Assembly (NCBI RefSeq): GCF_009727055.1
Contig: NC_052357.1
Coordinates: 86,294,959-86,358,958, forward strand
Reading direction: 5' to 3'
Origin: Benincasa hispida
Taxonomy: Eukaryota > Streptophyta > Magnoliopsida > Cucurbitales > Cucurbitaceae
DNA: 64,000 bases
Under the pieces are notes generated by a model. That model worked only from the letters and a program-made list of their open reading frames with translations, made no database searches and was not told the origin of the DNA. A program made the translations under genes and the position numbers. Within the stretch, counting starts at the first letter, position 1. Every line of letters begins with the position of its first letter. Below, in pieces: positions 49,013 through 59,870 of this stretch.

Positions 49013-50875
49013 TGTCACGATAAAATTGATCTTATGTCACACAATGCATGGATGCATATGATGCAAGTTCATGTCCCCGTAACCAGTTTCCTGGCAATGG
49101 CGCCATAAACTTGTTACGGTAAAATTGCTTCCTTATTAATGATGCATGCGTTAATGAACTCAATTTATGCAATACTATTTCTAGATATGCGTTATTAATG
49201 GATGCTCTTGTAGTATGCTGTATGTTGTCACAAGTTTCCTTACGTTGGAACTAAGTGTAATTCCACCGCAAGTTTCTCAGTGTGATCCGAGGTCAAACAC
49301 AGGGACTGTTTGAGGTTATTGCGTTATGTTTATGATACATGCGACTAGGTTTTTTTTTTCTTTTCAATTTAATAAAAGTATTTGTGTACAAGTATATAAA
49401 GTTGCAATAAAGTGAAGGAAAGCAATAAAAATGCGATAATAAAATAAAATGCAGTAAACCTAAGCTAAGATGGCAAAAGATACAAGCGGCATGATCTAAA
49501 ATATTGAGGGCAAGGCTGGCTGTGAAGATTATACACAGATCATGTGATGCGATGGCAAGTCTTATGTACGAAGCAGAAAGAGAAAGATAACTAATATAAA
49601 CATCGGAAGTTCCTTAATTGTGTTAAAATGATAAGTATGGTTACACCTTTCAGTGATCAGCCGCATTCTCATATGTCTGTGGTGAAACAGAGATGAACCT
49701 GATGAACGCAAGGTTGCTTCTATTCTTGGAAGTACTACTCGTTCTAGTTAACGCATTCTTCTGACCTTCTCTCGATAGATCAGAATGACATCTTCACTTC
49801 TTCTCTCATAGGTGAAGATGTCATGCTCATGCCTTAGCTAAACGCAATTATCTCTCTAACACAGATTAAGTACTCGTTTAATTCATATTGACTACCCGGG
49901 GATCAAGAACACTTCATGAAGAAAACGATAAACGGAGGAACGAAAATAGACAGAGAAGTGGTAATGAAAACGATCGAGACATTCAATATATCTATTTAGC
50001 GTCTGATACATGGTGTGTGAATGAAGAGATAAAGAAGATGAGATACACTGATGAAAAGAGATAGAAACAAATACAAATAAGTGCCAACGTCTCAACACCG
50101 ATTTGGATGGAGATTTGCTTGCCAGAATGGATGGATTGTGTGGAAGGATGAGCTTCTCTCCTAGGCTTGCTTAATCGGTAGAAGGGATCTGAGTATAGAG
50201 CTTCACGGCGGGGATCTGGCAGATTAACACTAAGACTCACCTCTCGGCCTTGCGTCTTCTTCTTCCCGGATTTCTTCAGTTTAACACTCAGCTCAGCCTC
50301 TTTCTCAATATAATAGCAGCAATTAGCCCAGTATCGAGTAACCTCTTTTTTTGTGAATTCTATGGGGTATTTATAGGTGAAGATCTTTTGACTCTGGCCT
50401 TGTGGTCCCCACTTGTTGTTATGGAAATTCTGATGATGGAGGGATATTATTCCTTCTGTTATGCAATCAGACAGTCAAATCTGCACAACCGTTCGGCGTA
50501 CACGTGGCATAATCCTCCGCATTTGCGTTGCTCAGCTGCATCTTTCGATCGAGTGTTCGCATGTGGTGTTGTTTTGCGTATGCGGGTGAAAGTCAGCTCA
50601 GGATCGACTGTCGCATTGCGCCGTCATTGCATTAATCGCCTTTTCATTGTTGATTAATGGGTGCAATATGTCAAAGATGCGTTGGTCAGTTTGTCTTGAG
50701 CCTTAATTGCAAACGGTGACTTGGTTTCCTGCAAAATAGAGTAGAAATCTCCTCTCCTTCTATCTTAATGATGTTAGTTCGTGTAATTGTGATAATTCAG
50801 AATTATTGTATTTCTAAGCTAATTTTCATACCTAGATAAGACAGTATAAATAATTTGTATTTCTACAAGTTATCA
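49013..50875 (-). repeat. Athila 3' LTR (1,863 bp)
   Basis: Minus-strand LTR from TGATAACTTG at 50875 to CGTGACA at 49013. It is longer than its partner because it keeps about 800 bp (roughly 49937-50740) that the 5' LTR has lost. Near 49080-49122 it contains an internal second copy of the LTR-edge/PBS segment (GGCAATGGCGCCATAAACTT, then GTTACGG). Confidence 0.88.
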
Positions 50876-50888
50876 CACCCCCAAATTT
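50876..50888 (-). other. Athila polypurine tract
   Basis: The minus strand reads AAATTTGGGGGTG directly before the 3' LTR start TGATAA. This is a classic Gypsy PPT and sets element orientation. Confidence 0.85.
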
Positions 50889-52470
50889 AGATATATGCTT
50901 GTCCTCAAGCATATCTTCTACTAAGGCAATAAAGCTCAATTTCTATCCTATATTTCAGCGTCAATTGGTTGCTCCGACTGTTATACTTAGGCACATTCCT
51001 TGACATCGTAATTTCTTTCTATCCTTGTTAATTCTTAACAAGCCCGTACTTTATTCTTCTATATAACAAAATTCTGCTCAAAGATGCTTTTCTAATTTTT
51101 TTTCAAAATAGAATGTTTATCTCTTCTTGTCAAAACACTTGATATATCTACATACAGTGGTCAAAATTTTTCCGTCATTTACTAGAGACAGTTGGTCATG
51201 GTTACACTCTTCATTTTGGCCTGTCCCCATAGGTGTCATGCGAACATCCAACTATGGTTGTGTGCCAATCTCAACTTTAACTCATGATATTCAGAGGAGT
51301 TGTCTCTTGCATTTTTTTTATTATATGTTTTTTTTAATACTGCGTTGATCTTGGAAACCCATCTTCGTTTTAGCTTGCTCCTACGAGTGTTCATATGAAC
51401 ATCCAACTACGAGCAGGCTCCTTTCACAACTAAACTCTTATCAAGTTGGAAACATTTTATTTTTTCCCTTGTACTGACATTGGAGTTTTGCATAAAAGGA
51501 TTTTTTTTTCAAAATAGAAAATGAACGCATGTTCTTAAATACTGCATATTCTTGATCTTATCTGCTCAGACCTTCCCTACCCCCAAATTTAAAGATGAGC
51601 AAGGTTCTCATTGCATTGTTTCGATAGAATAGACAAACACTTAGAAGAAAAAAAAAATCAAAAAGAAGGTTTGAGCAGAACTTTGAAAGATAAAGAAGTA
51701 AAGTACTACTAAACTAAGAATTAACTAAGTGTTAGTCAGAATTTATAAAGTATGAGAAATGTTTCTAAGTATAAACATATATTACATCATAGCAACACAA
51801 TGAAAAACACAAAAGTAAAAGATTCAGAACATTGCAAAGATTGACAAAGGATGATAAAGAGAAAGGCACAGGCAAAAAGTAGAGTGAATATGTACTCATT
51901 GTATTGAATATTAACAAAGTATACAAATAATTATAAATTAACGCAATACAAAATTGTGTGCCTGTACAAGAATTAAAGAATTGATTAACTTTTAAAATTT
52001 AATTCAGATGGGTGCACGCTAAAAAGTAGCACCGCGCTCCTAATAATGCAAAAACATTTTTGCTGAGGACGGGAAACAACGCATGCACCCCCGCAACACA
52101 ACCCCTTAACTAACACATTTCTGGAGGATACCTCAACATAGTGCATTTAGCTAAGGACAGGCAAAGGACACATACTCACGCAACACACCCTTCAACGCAA
52201 TGTATTTGGGTGTAATGGACGTAAAGTGTCTCTTGTTAACTCACAATGTACCTATCATCATATTTCTTATCAGTATTTATTGTTCTTTTCAATTCATCTA
52301 AAACGCAAGTCGAAAAGGACTTTGCGGTGTTTAATGCTTCATCCAATCATTCACAAAAATTTATGAACGGCGCTACTAAATCTAAGGAATAGAAATGCAT
52401 ATGAAAGTGTATTGAAAGGAAATGCATAAAGCATTAAAGACTAATTCTAATGAGCAGTAAATAATGACAT
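50889..52470 (-). other. Athila 3' internal spacer
   Basis: About 1.6 kb between the integrase end and the PPT. Athila-lineage elements often carry an extra ORF or long untranslated region here. I see no intact frame and no recognisable env-like protein, only AT-rich sequence with 'gaggacaagca'-type wording next to the PPT. Confidence 0.6.
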
Positions 52471-52893
52471 TTAGTAGTTGATAAAAGAAAGCTGGAGAGA
52501 AAGCATGTAAACATAGATAGGGATGTTGATTGTCAGATGTTTCAGAATTACCGCAATCGCTTCCCCCACAATTAGTTTAATCCTGCTTGCCCAAGTCAAT
52601 GGTGTCCATGCGTCGTTCGAAGTCGCCTCCATAGTAAGGCTTAATTCGCTGACTTTAAATGTGTTGTTCCCATCTAAAGTTGTTAGTTCTACTGCGCCAT
52701 GAGGAAAGATTGTCTTGATTCGGAATGGCTCAGACCAGCGGGACTTCAACTTTCCTCGGAACAACCGAAAACGAGTGTTAAATAATAATACATGTTGACC
52801 TTCGGTGAATGTCCGATCGTTTATGTGGTCATCATGCCATTTCTTTGTTTTCTTCTTATAGATCTTGGCATTTTCGTAGGTGTCCTGTCGCAT
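52471..52893 (-). pseudogene. Athila integrase C-terminal part
   Basis: A 140-codon frame beginning MRQDTYENAKIYKKKTKKWH and containing GQHVLLFNTRFRLFRGKLKSRW-like wording, which is the C-terminal region after the Gypsy integrase core. It is separated from the core at 52952 by a frame break. Confidence 0.75.
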
Positions 52894-52951
52894 TCGACCA
52901 GTTAATTCAATTGCAGCTTTCGGACTTTCCCCGCACTTGCTAAATCAAACT

Positions 52952-53548
52952 TCAGCTTTTTACATGCCCACATTGCCTTACTAACTCGAGCGGCAGATGA
53001 CAAGCATTTCCAAAGACCAGGGCGTACGGGGACATGCCAATTGGTGTCTTATAGGTAGTCCTGTATGCCCACAATGCTTCATCAAGCTTGGGTGACCAAT
53101 CCTTCCTAGAAGTACTGACTACCTTCTTCAAGATCGTTTTGATCTCTTTGTTAGAAATTTTCGCCTGCCCATTAGTCTGTGGGTGATACGCAGTCGCAAC
53201 TCGATGGCCGACGTTGAATTTTGTCAACAGGTTGGCAATTATGCGGTTGATAAAGTGGGAACCCTCATCGTTGATTAAGGCTCGTGGCATCCCATATCGA
53301 GCAAAAATGTTCTTCTTCAGAAACTTCGCCACTACGGCCGCATCATTCTTGGCGCATGCGATGGCCTCAACCCATTTTGATACATAGTCAACCGCGACCA
53401 GAATATAGTGATGACCTTCTGATGGTGGAAATGGGCCCATGAAGTCAATTCCCCAAACATCAAATAATTCAACCTCTAAGATTGACGTCAATGGAATTTC
53501 ATTTCTTTTAGACATATTCCCCGTTCTTTGACATCTGTCGCATTGCAC
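52952..53548 (-). pseudogene. Athila integrase core (DDE)
   Basis: A 198-codon open stretch. It has the end of the HHCC zinc region (CDRCQRTG), then the rve core with the three catalytic acids in place: D in GIDFMGPF, D in INDEGSHF and E in ISNKEIK. It ends LPLEL. It is the best preserved part of the element, but the polyprotein is broken on both sides. Confidence 0.85.
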
Positions 53549-53895
53549 AACATGGGCATGGGCATCCTTAAAAAATGTTGGCCAGAAGTAGCCACACTGT
53601 AGGACCTTTATTGCAGTCCGCTGCCTCCTAAAATGTCCTCCATATGAGGAATCATGACAAAGCTCTAAAATGTGTTTGACTTCGCATTCAGGAATGCATC
53701 GTTGTAATATATGATCAGGTCTGAGTCGATATGGGAATGGATCGTCCTAAAAATAAAATTTGGCATCATGTCTTAGCTTTTTCTTCTGCTGGTAAGTATA
53801 GTCATCTGGTATTTGTCCGCAAACGATGAAGTTTACTATGTCCGCATACCAGGGAACATTAATGTCTACTACCATCAGTAGCTCATGGGGAATCT

Positions 53896-54291
53896 TTACT
53901 CAATATCTTTTTCTATCACCTGAACCTCGCAATTTTCCAATCTTGATAAATGATCCGCGACTTGGTTCTCGATGCCCTTCTGGTCTTTGATCTCTAGGTC
54001 AAACTCTTGCAGTAGAAACACCCAACGTATAAGCCTTGGTTTTGCATCCTTCTTTGTCATCAAGTACTTGATCGTAGAATGATCCGTATACAACACAACA
54101 TCTGTTCCGATTAAGTATTGTCGAAATTTCTCCAGTGCAAACACCACTGCGAGCATTTCCTTCTCTGTGGTTGTATAGTTTTCCTGCGCATCATTCAACG
54201 TTTTACTTGCATAATAAAGAGGATGCAATACCTTATCCTTGCGCTGACTCAAAACTACACCCACAGCATATCCACTAGCATCGCACATCAA
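53896..54291 (-). pseudogene. Athila RNase H domain
   Basis: A 131-codon frame with the RNase H acids: [10 protein letters not shown], the [15 protein letters not shown] helix, [10 protein letters not shown], then the VADHLSRL end typical of Gypsy RNase H. Stops occur downstream before the integrase frame. Confidence 0.85.
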
Positions 54292-54329
54292 TGCAAGTGG
54301 TGCGCTCCAAATTCTGGCGCATCAAAATA

Positions 54330-55303
54330 GGTGCGGAGATGACCATCTTTCATGTTTGAATGCTTTAGTGATGCGTCATCAAAATTATATTTCGTCAGCT
54401 TCTAGTAATCACTTAGGGGCCTTGTGATCGGGAGAAGTTAACGAATAAATATCTATACCACGCATGTCAGAAAGCTCTAAGTGTTTTATGGTTCATGGTG
54501 GGGGTAACTTGGAAATTGCGTCAATCTTTTCCGATCAACTTCAGAGTACCGGCCTTAAAGTTTTGTGACCCATAACTATTCCCTTTCCCCTCTACCACCA
54601 TAACAGGGAACATTTTCCTACTGTTAAAACAATATTTGTTTGCCACGCATCTTTCAAGATTTTCAAGGTTAGATAGACATGAGTATAATTATTGTCAAAA
54701 AAGTGCGAAATTCATACCAAAATACCTTCGACTGACTCTCCAAGTATTGAGAATATTGCCCATTAGTATCGTGAAAATGTGCCTAGCGCATTGCAGAATT
54801 AAATTGGCATGCCGCGTAAATGCAAACGACCAAATGGGCACGTGAAGGTTGACGTTGTCTTGGTTCCTCTGGTGCAATTGCTATCTGTTGTACCCTGATA
54901 GCCTTTAAGAAAATAGAAGAATTATTTCCCGAAAGTCTGTCTAACATCTGATCAATGAACGGGAGTGGGAAATGGTTCTTTTTAGTGCCAAATTCAGCTT
55001 GCGATAATCCGACCCAAATCACCCCCGTAGTCGTTCTCGTGGGATTAATTCATTCTTGTCATTAGTGATGACTATCCACCTCTTTCTTTGAAAACACACT
55101 GCGGGGCTTATCCAGCTGCTATCAGATATCGGGTAGATGACACCTGCGTCCAACCACTTCACTATTTTCTTCTTCACGACCTCCCTCATGGCAGGGATCA
55201 AACGATGTTGCCTTTCTCTGATCCAGTCTTTCCTTCTTCCAGACGAATCTTGTGCATACAATATGAAGGATTGATTCCTAGAATGTTTGCCAAGGTCCAT
55301 CAT
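54330..55303 (-). pseudogene. Athila reverse transcriptase, broken
   Basis: Recognisable pieces across several frames: an N-terminal block with VIYPISDSSWISP and NDKNELIPRERL, then KNHFPLPFIDQMLDRLSG, then a palm region in shifted frames. The second catalytic Asp pair (xMDD) is not intact; the corresponding position reads like GMNF followed by a stop. Frameshifts near 55020 and 54780 and several stops make it inactive. Confidence 0.75.
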
Positions 55304-55616
55304 AATGCCTTTGCGTTATTTTTTAGGATCTGTATGAGCACATCTTCTTTTCCTTACTCAACGATGCGTAAATGATAACCGATAATGTGTCGTTATTTCC
55401 TAAGTAAGCATACTTAAGGTGCACGGGCAATGACTTTAACTCTAGCACAGGTGGATCTTCCTAAGATGGCTTAATGCGTTGTGATGTCCGTTCAGATAAC
55501 TTGAGCGGTTCATAATTTGATTCAATATGAATTGCGGCGCAATCTTCCTTCAACATTGCGTCGATTTCCAATTCTTCTTCCTCTAGCTCCTCCAGGGGTT
55601 CGTGCAAAGGCTCTTC

Positions 55617-56207
55617 TCATAGTTCCTCAATATATTGGCAATTTTCCACATCACCAGGGTATTTCAACGCATTGAATAAGTTGAATTTTACTTCCTGATC
55701 GTTGACCCTGATAGTCAATTCTCCTTTTTGCATATCGATCAGTGCTCGCCCTGTCGCGAGGAATGGGTTATAAAAAATTATAGGGATTTCTTTATCCGCT
55801 TCGTAATCCAATATGACAAAGTTTTTCGGGAAGATAAACTTGTCCACTTGCACGAGAACATCCTCTATCTTGGTCTTAAGAAGCTTTATTGATCTATCGG
55901 CCAACTGTATTGTGATAGTAGTTGGTCTTGCGTTGTCGATATCCAGCTTTTTAAAAATTGATAGGGGCATTAGATTCATGCTTGCCTCTAAATCGCACAG
56001 CACGTTCCCGACCTTCTTCCCTCCTATCGTGCAGGGCAATGTGAAACTCCCAGGATCCTTTATTTTAGTTGGGAGATTATTTTGGAACAGCACGCTACAT
56101 TCATATGTTAACGCAACTGTTTCATTTTCCCCGATATTTCTTTTATTTGCAAGAATATCCTTGAGAAATTTTACATAACTTGGCATCTGCTCTAGTGCTT
56201 CTATCAA
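55617..56207 (-). pseudogene. Athila gag C-terminus and aspartic protease
   Basis: A 196-codon frame. It begins with the typical Athila segment MPSYVKFLKDIL...NKRNIGE, followed by the protease region. The active-site motif, usually D-(T/S/L)-G-A, reads DLEAS here, with Glu replacing the Gly after the Asp pair position. The protein then carries NLMPLSIF and the VPIIFYNPFLATGRALI-type end. The altered motif suggests an inactive protease. Confidence 0.75.
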
Positions 56208-56278
56208 GGGATTGTTAATGTGTAGCTACCGGAGAACGTCCAGAAACCTCTGAAATTTCTTGCTATCATCTTTCTTCT

Positions 56279-56813
56279 TCAGCCTGGACGGGAAAGGTGG
56301 AAGATCCTGCCGTATTTCCTGTTCACTTGGCTGCTTGCGAGGTTCGGTGCTTGCTGCGCTTCATTAGCTGGAGATTTCGTTGATTTAGCATTCATGTCTT
56401 GAAGAGCTTCATCTTTTGTAGATGAACTTACTTCTGAACTGGTACTTTTTCCAATATTAACTGGCTGGTCATCATCAACAATCAAATCGACTAGTGTTGT
56501 TGTTGCGTCTGGTACTGATGACATTGGGGCTGATGTTTTTCCACTCCTCAATGTCACTGCATGATATTGTTCTTTTCCTCGTGGCCCCTGTGCTTTTGAG
56601 CTGCTATGCTTCGTCCCAAGCTCTTTCTTCTTTAATTCCCTCGTAAGCTGCTCTATCTGCTCTTCTAATTCTTTAACGGTGTCAGCTTGCGATTGTCTCA
56701 TTGCCTCGCTCTTTTTAATATAATGTTTTAACGATGTCTTCAGAGACGAGGTGCTGCAAGAGATATCATATAGGAACGGTTGGTCACAGGGTGGTATAAC
56801 TTGGGCATTACTT
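56279..56813 (-). pseudogene. Athila gag, C-terminal linker part
   Basis: A Lys/Glu-rich, partly coiled-coil-like region (TVKELEEQIEQLTRELKKKE) followed by a polar linker. The apparent start codon of this frame (peptide MYKRQ) is inside the sequencing-adapter insert at 56814-56850 and is not a real start. The zinc-knuckle region expected between this and the upstream gag part is missing or damaged at the insert. Confidence 0.65.
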
Positions 56814-56850
56814 TGTCTCTTATACACATCTAGATGTGTATAAGAGACAG
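56814..56850. other. Sequencing-adapter insert (Nextera mate-pair junction)
   Basis: TGTCTCTTATACACATCT (56814-56831) is followed directly by AGATGTGTATAAGAGACAG (56832-56850). The second part is the exact 19-nt Tn5 mosaic end used in Illumina Nextera kits and the first is its reverse complement minus one base. Two mosaic ends head to head are the circularisation junction of Nextera mate-pair libraries. This is an assembly artefact, not a biological palindrome. Confidence 0.97.
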
Positions 56851-57690
56851 TCTCTGCATTGGACGCAATTCATTGGGGCCACGTGAGTTAACACATTAAC
56901 TTGTGCTGATTCTTATGAGAGAGTTCTCTGTTGGTTAGTCATTGTCTGGAGAATTGAGGTCATTGTGGTCATCTGATCGACCAGTGCACTCATTGTATCG
57001 GTTGACACCTCGGCACTTTCTACTCTCTCTTGCTCTAGACCTCTTACCTCAAGCCCAGTCTCAATCCACTCATCAGAATGTCGCAAGATGCGATCCAATA
57101 TGTTCTTTGCCTCCATATATGACTTGTTCATCAAACCTCCTTCTACAGAGGCATCGGCAACTGCTTGTGTTGATTGGTCTAAGCCATTATAAAAGGTTTC
57201 CATCAAAATACTATCAGGAATCTCGATATGCGGACAGCTTTTCATTAACTGTTGGAATCACACCCATGCGATACTCAAGGTTTTGTACCCTTTTTGTTCA
57301 AAATTCAGAACATCCCTCCGTCTCCTTGCGTTGACTGGTGAAGGAAAGAATCTGTTCATGAACCTATCAACCAACTACTCCCAACCATTAATCTTGGCTG
57401 TCTCTAACGCTTGAGCCCACCTCTTAGCCTCATCTCGCAATGTGTACGAGAACATATATAATTTAAGCCTTTCTTGAGTTACACCAGGCATGGAGAATGC
57501 ACTGCACATGTCTACAAAATTCGTCAAATGAACGTGTGGGTCTTCTCCTTATAATCCTCCAAATTGACCCACATTCTGAATCATCTGCAACATGATAGGT
57601 TTTATCTCAAAGCTTAAATTCCCCTCAACCAAGGGTCTTGAAATTCCTGGTGAGAAGTTATAAAACTTCGGCGCCGCATATTCCCTCATA
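56851..57690 (-). pseudogene. Athila gag, N-terminal and middle part
   Basis: Readable gag wording in minus frames with in-frame stops: an opening REYAAPKFYN, VDMCSAFSMPGVTQERLKLY, then LRDEAKRWAQALE and NRFFPSP. The continuous frame 56913-57245 includes FYNGLDQSTQAVADASVEGG. The order fits the Athila capsid domain (retrotransposon gag). Stops at several points make it non-functional. Confidence 0.75.
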
Positions 57691-57887
57691 GGGATGTTAT
57701 GGTCAACAACAAGAAAAATCGGATCTTACGCTGGCAAATTTTCCCTTTGGTCTCCTGCAGATGCCACATTCTCATCAACAATGCTTCTTCACCAATTAAT
57801 TTGGCCCCGATGAACTCTTGCACGAATAATACACTAGATCTCTGGGTCCGCTTAGAATTACCAGATCACTCCCGCATTCATAAGCCA

Positions 57888-57905
57888 TCCCCGACAACGG
57901 CGCCA
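57888..57905 (-). other. Athila primer-binding site (tRNA-Asp type)
   Basis: The minus strand reads TGGCGCCGTTGTCGGGGA. It matches the 3' end of plant tRNA-Asp(GUC) (complement of TCCCCGGCAACGGCGCCA) except for one base, and lies 6 nt inside the 5' LTR edge. tRNA-Asp priming is usual for Athila-type elements. Confidence 0.85.
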
Positions 57906-57911
57906 TAAACT

Positions 57912-59022
57912 TGTCACGGTAAAATTGATCTTATGTGACACAACGCATGGATGCATATGATGCAAGTTCATGTCCCCGTAACCAGTACCCCGACAACAGC
58001 ACCATAAAATTGTCACGGTAAAATTGCTTCCTTATTAATGATGCATGCGTTAATGGACTCAATTCATGCAATACTACTTCTAGATATGCGTTATTAATGG
58101 ATGCTCTTGTAGTATGTTGTATGTTGTCACAAGTTTCCTTGTGTTGGAACCAAGTATAATTCCACCGCAAGTTTCTCGGTGTGATCCGAGGTCGAACACA
58201 GGGATTGTTTGAGGTTATTGCATTATGTTTATGATACACGCGACCAGGTTTTTTTTTTTTCAATTTAATAAAAGTATTTGTGTACAAGTATATAAAGTTG
58301 TGATAAAGTAAAGGAAAGCAGTAAAAATGTGATAATAAAATAAAATGCAGTAAACCTAAGCTAAGATGGCACAAGATACAAGCAGCATGATCTAAAATAT
58401 TGAGGGCAAGGTTGGCTGTGAAGATTATACACAGATCATATGATGCAATGACAAGTCTTATGTACGAAGCAGGAAGAGAAAGATAACTAATATAAACATC
58501 GCAAGTTCCTTAATTGCGTTAAAGTGATAAGTATGGTTTTGTTTTTCCCTTAGCGTACACCTTTTAGTGATCAGCCGCGTTCCCACATGTCTGTGGTGAA
58601 ACAGAGATGAACGTGATGAATGCAAGGTTGCTTCTATTCTTGGAAGTACTACTCGTTCTAGTTAACACATTCTTTTGACTTTCTCTCGATAGATCAGAAT
58701 GACATCTTCACTTCTACTCTCACAGGTGAAGATGTCTTCTAGCATGCCTTAGCTAAACGCAATTATCTCTCTAACACGGATTAAGCACTCGTTTAATTCA
58801 TATTGACTACCTGAGAATTAAGAACACTTCATGAATAAAACGATAAACAGAGTAGAAATCTCCTCTTCTTCCATCTTAATGATGTTAGTGGGTGTAATTG
58901 TGATGATTAGGAATTATTGTATTTCTAAGCTAATTTTCATACAATTGGTGCATATCTATTCTCTTTTGACCGCAATATCTAGATAAGGCAGTATAAATAA
59001 CTTATATTTCTACAAGTTATCA
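57912..59022 (-). repeat. Athila 5' LTR (1,111 bp)
   Basis: Minus-strand LTR from TGATAACTTG (59022) to CGTGACA (57912). Compared with the 3' LTR it lacks about 800 bp: its sequence jumps at about 58847 from AACGATAAAC to AGAGTAGAAATCTCC. It keeps small segments that the other LTR lost (about 58941-58977 and about 58538-58555). It also has an internal LTR-edge/PBS-like copy at about 57987-58020 (CCCCGACAACAGCACCATAA, then TTGTCACGG). Confidence 0.88.
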
Positions 59023-59027
59023 TTGTC
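59023..59027 (+). repeat. Target-site duplication (right)
   Basis: TTGTC immediately after the element end TTATCA; it pairs with 49008-49012. Confidence 0.9.
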
Positions 59028-59675
59028 GCAATGCTGATTGGTTAAGATGGACACATAATATATCTGTGGTAAGGAGAGTTTAGCTGTCGGTCTTTATTGA
59101 AGTGCCTGACAGTTAACGGATGGTGGATCCCATAACTAAAGAGTTTAGTCAGTTGTTCATGTACCGTTGGAGCTTCGAGCTACAGGTCCATAAGGTCTCC
59201 TTGGTATCTCAATGGATTCAGTTGATGATTAGTTCTTGATGTTGATTTGAAATATTTAAATTAACAAGAGGTATTTTGATTATATATGATATAATCGGTA
59301 TGATGTATGAGATACTTCTAGTGGAGGATTGATGTAAATGAGATTTACATTAAGTACCATGGAATAGAAAAAGAACTATGATTTATATGTTTCATGAGAT
59401 GAAATATTAAAACTATAGGTTATAAATATAGTATGATAAGTTGGTTATCATTTATAATTATAACAATATTAATTATTGGATAATTAATTCTTTTTCTTTA
59501 ATAACCAATTGAGTGGGTGGTTATTGGATTTTCATGGTAATCGTGAGTTAAAAGAAAAATGGTTTTCCTAATTTTAGAAGTTTTTCATAAAAGTTTTTTG
59601 AGATTTCTCTCACAAAAAGGATCTCACAGAGTTGTCAAGTAAATACAGATTTACTAAACAACAGCTTGGGTGAAT

Positions 59676-59870
59676 TAAACAATCGTGCAAGTGGTGAGCT
59701 AAACAATCATACAGTATTTACCAAACGATCGCATAGCTTTTGCTAGACGATCGTTTGCCTAAAGTAAACGATTGTGTAGTGTTTGTAGGCAACAGACACT
59801 AAGCTAAACGATGAGCTAAACGATTGCATAGCTTTTTCTCTACGGTCGCATAGCTTTTGCTAAACGACTA
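59676..59870. repeat. GATCG-core minisatellite inside Copia LTR copy 3
   Basis: Irregular tandem units such as CTAAACGATCGCATAGCTTTT (about 22 bp), with variants AAACGATTG and AGACGATCG. The inverted counterpart is at 60817-61005 in copy 4, and a decayed version is present in copy 2 near 46150-46260. Confidence 0.65.

Larger units (their letters stand above)
49013..59022 (-). mobile_element. Athila-type Ty3/Gypsy retrotransposon, full length but defective (10,010 bp)
   Basis: Bounded by TGTCACG...TTATCA and a perfect TTGTC duplication. On the minus strand the order is 5' LTR (57912-59022), PBS, gag, protease, RT, RNase H, integrase, 3' spacer, PPT, 3' LTR (49013-50875). This is the Ty3/Gypsy order, with reverse transcriptase before integrase. 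The tRNA-Asp PBS and the gag/protease wording (MPSYVKF, NLMPLSIF) are of the Athila lineage. gag and RT carry stops and frameshifts and the protease active-site motif is altered, so it is non-autonomous today. By eye the two LTRs differ at about 25 of the first 340 positions, so the insertion is not recent. The gag region contains an assembly artefact at 56814-56850. Confidence 0.9.

Noticed and set aside
56279..56827. Apparent complete ORF starting MYKRQ
   Set aside because: The start codon and first residues come from the sequencing adapter; only the part below 56814 is Athila gag.
56814..56850. Perfect palindrome as a regulatory or integration site
   Set aside because: It matches the Nextera mosaic-end junction base for base, so it is technical.
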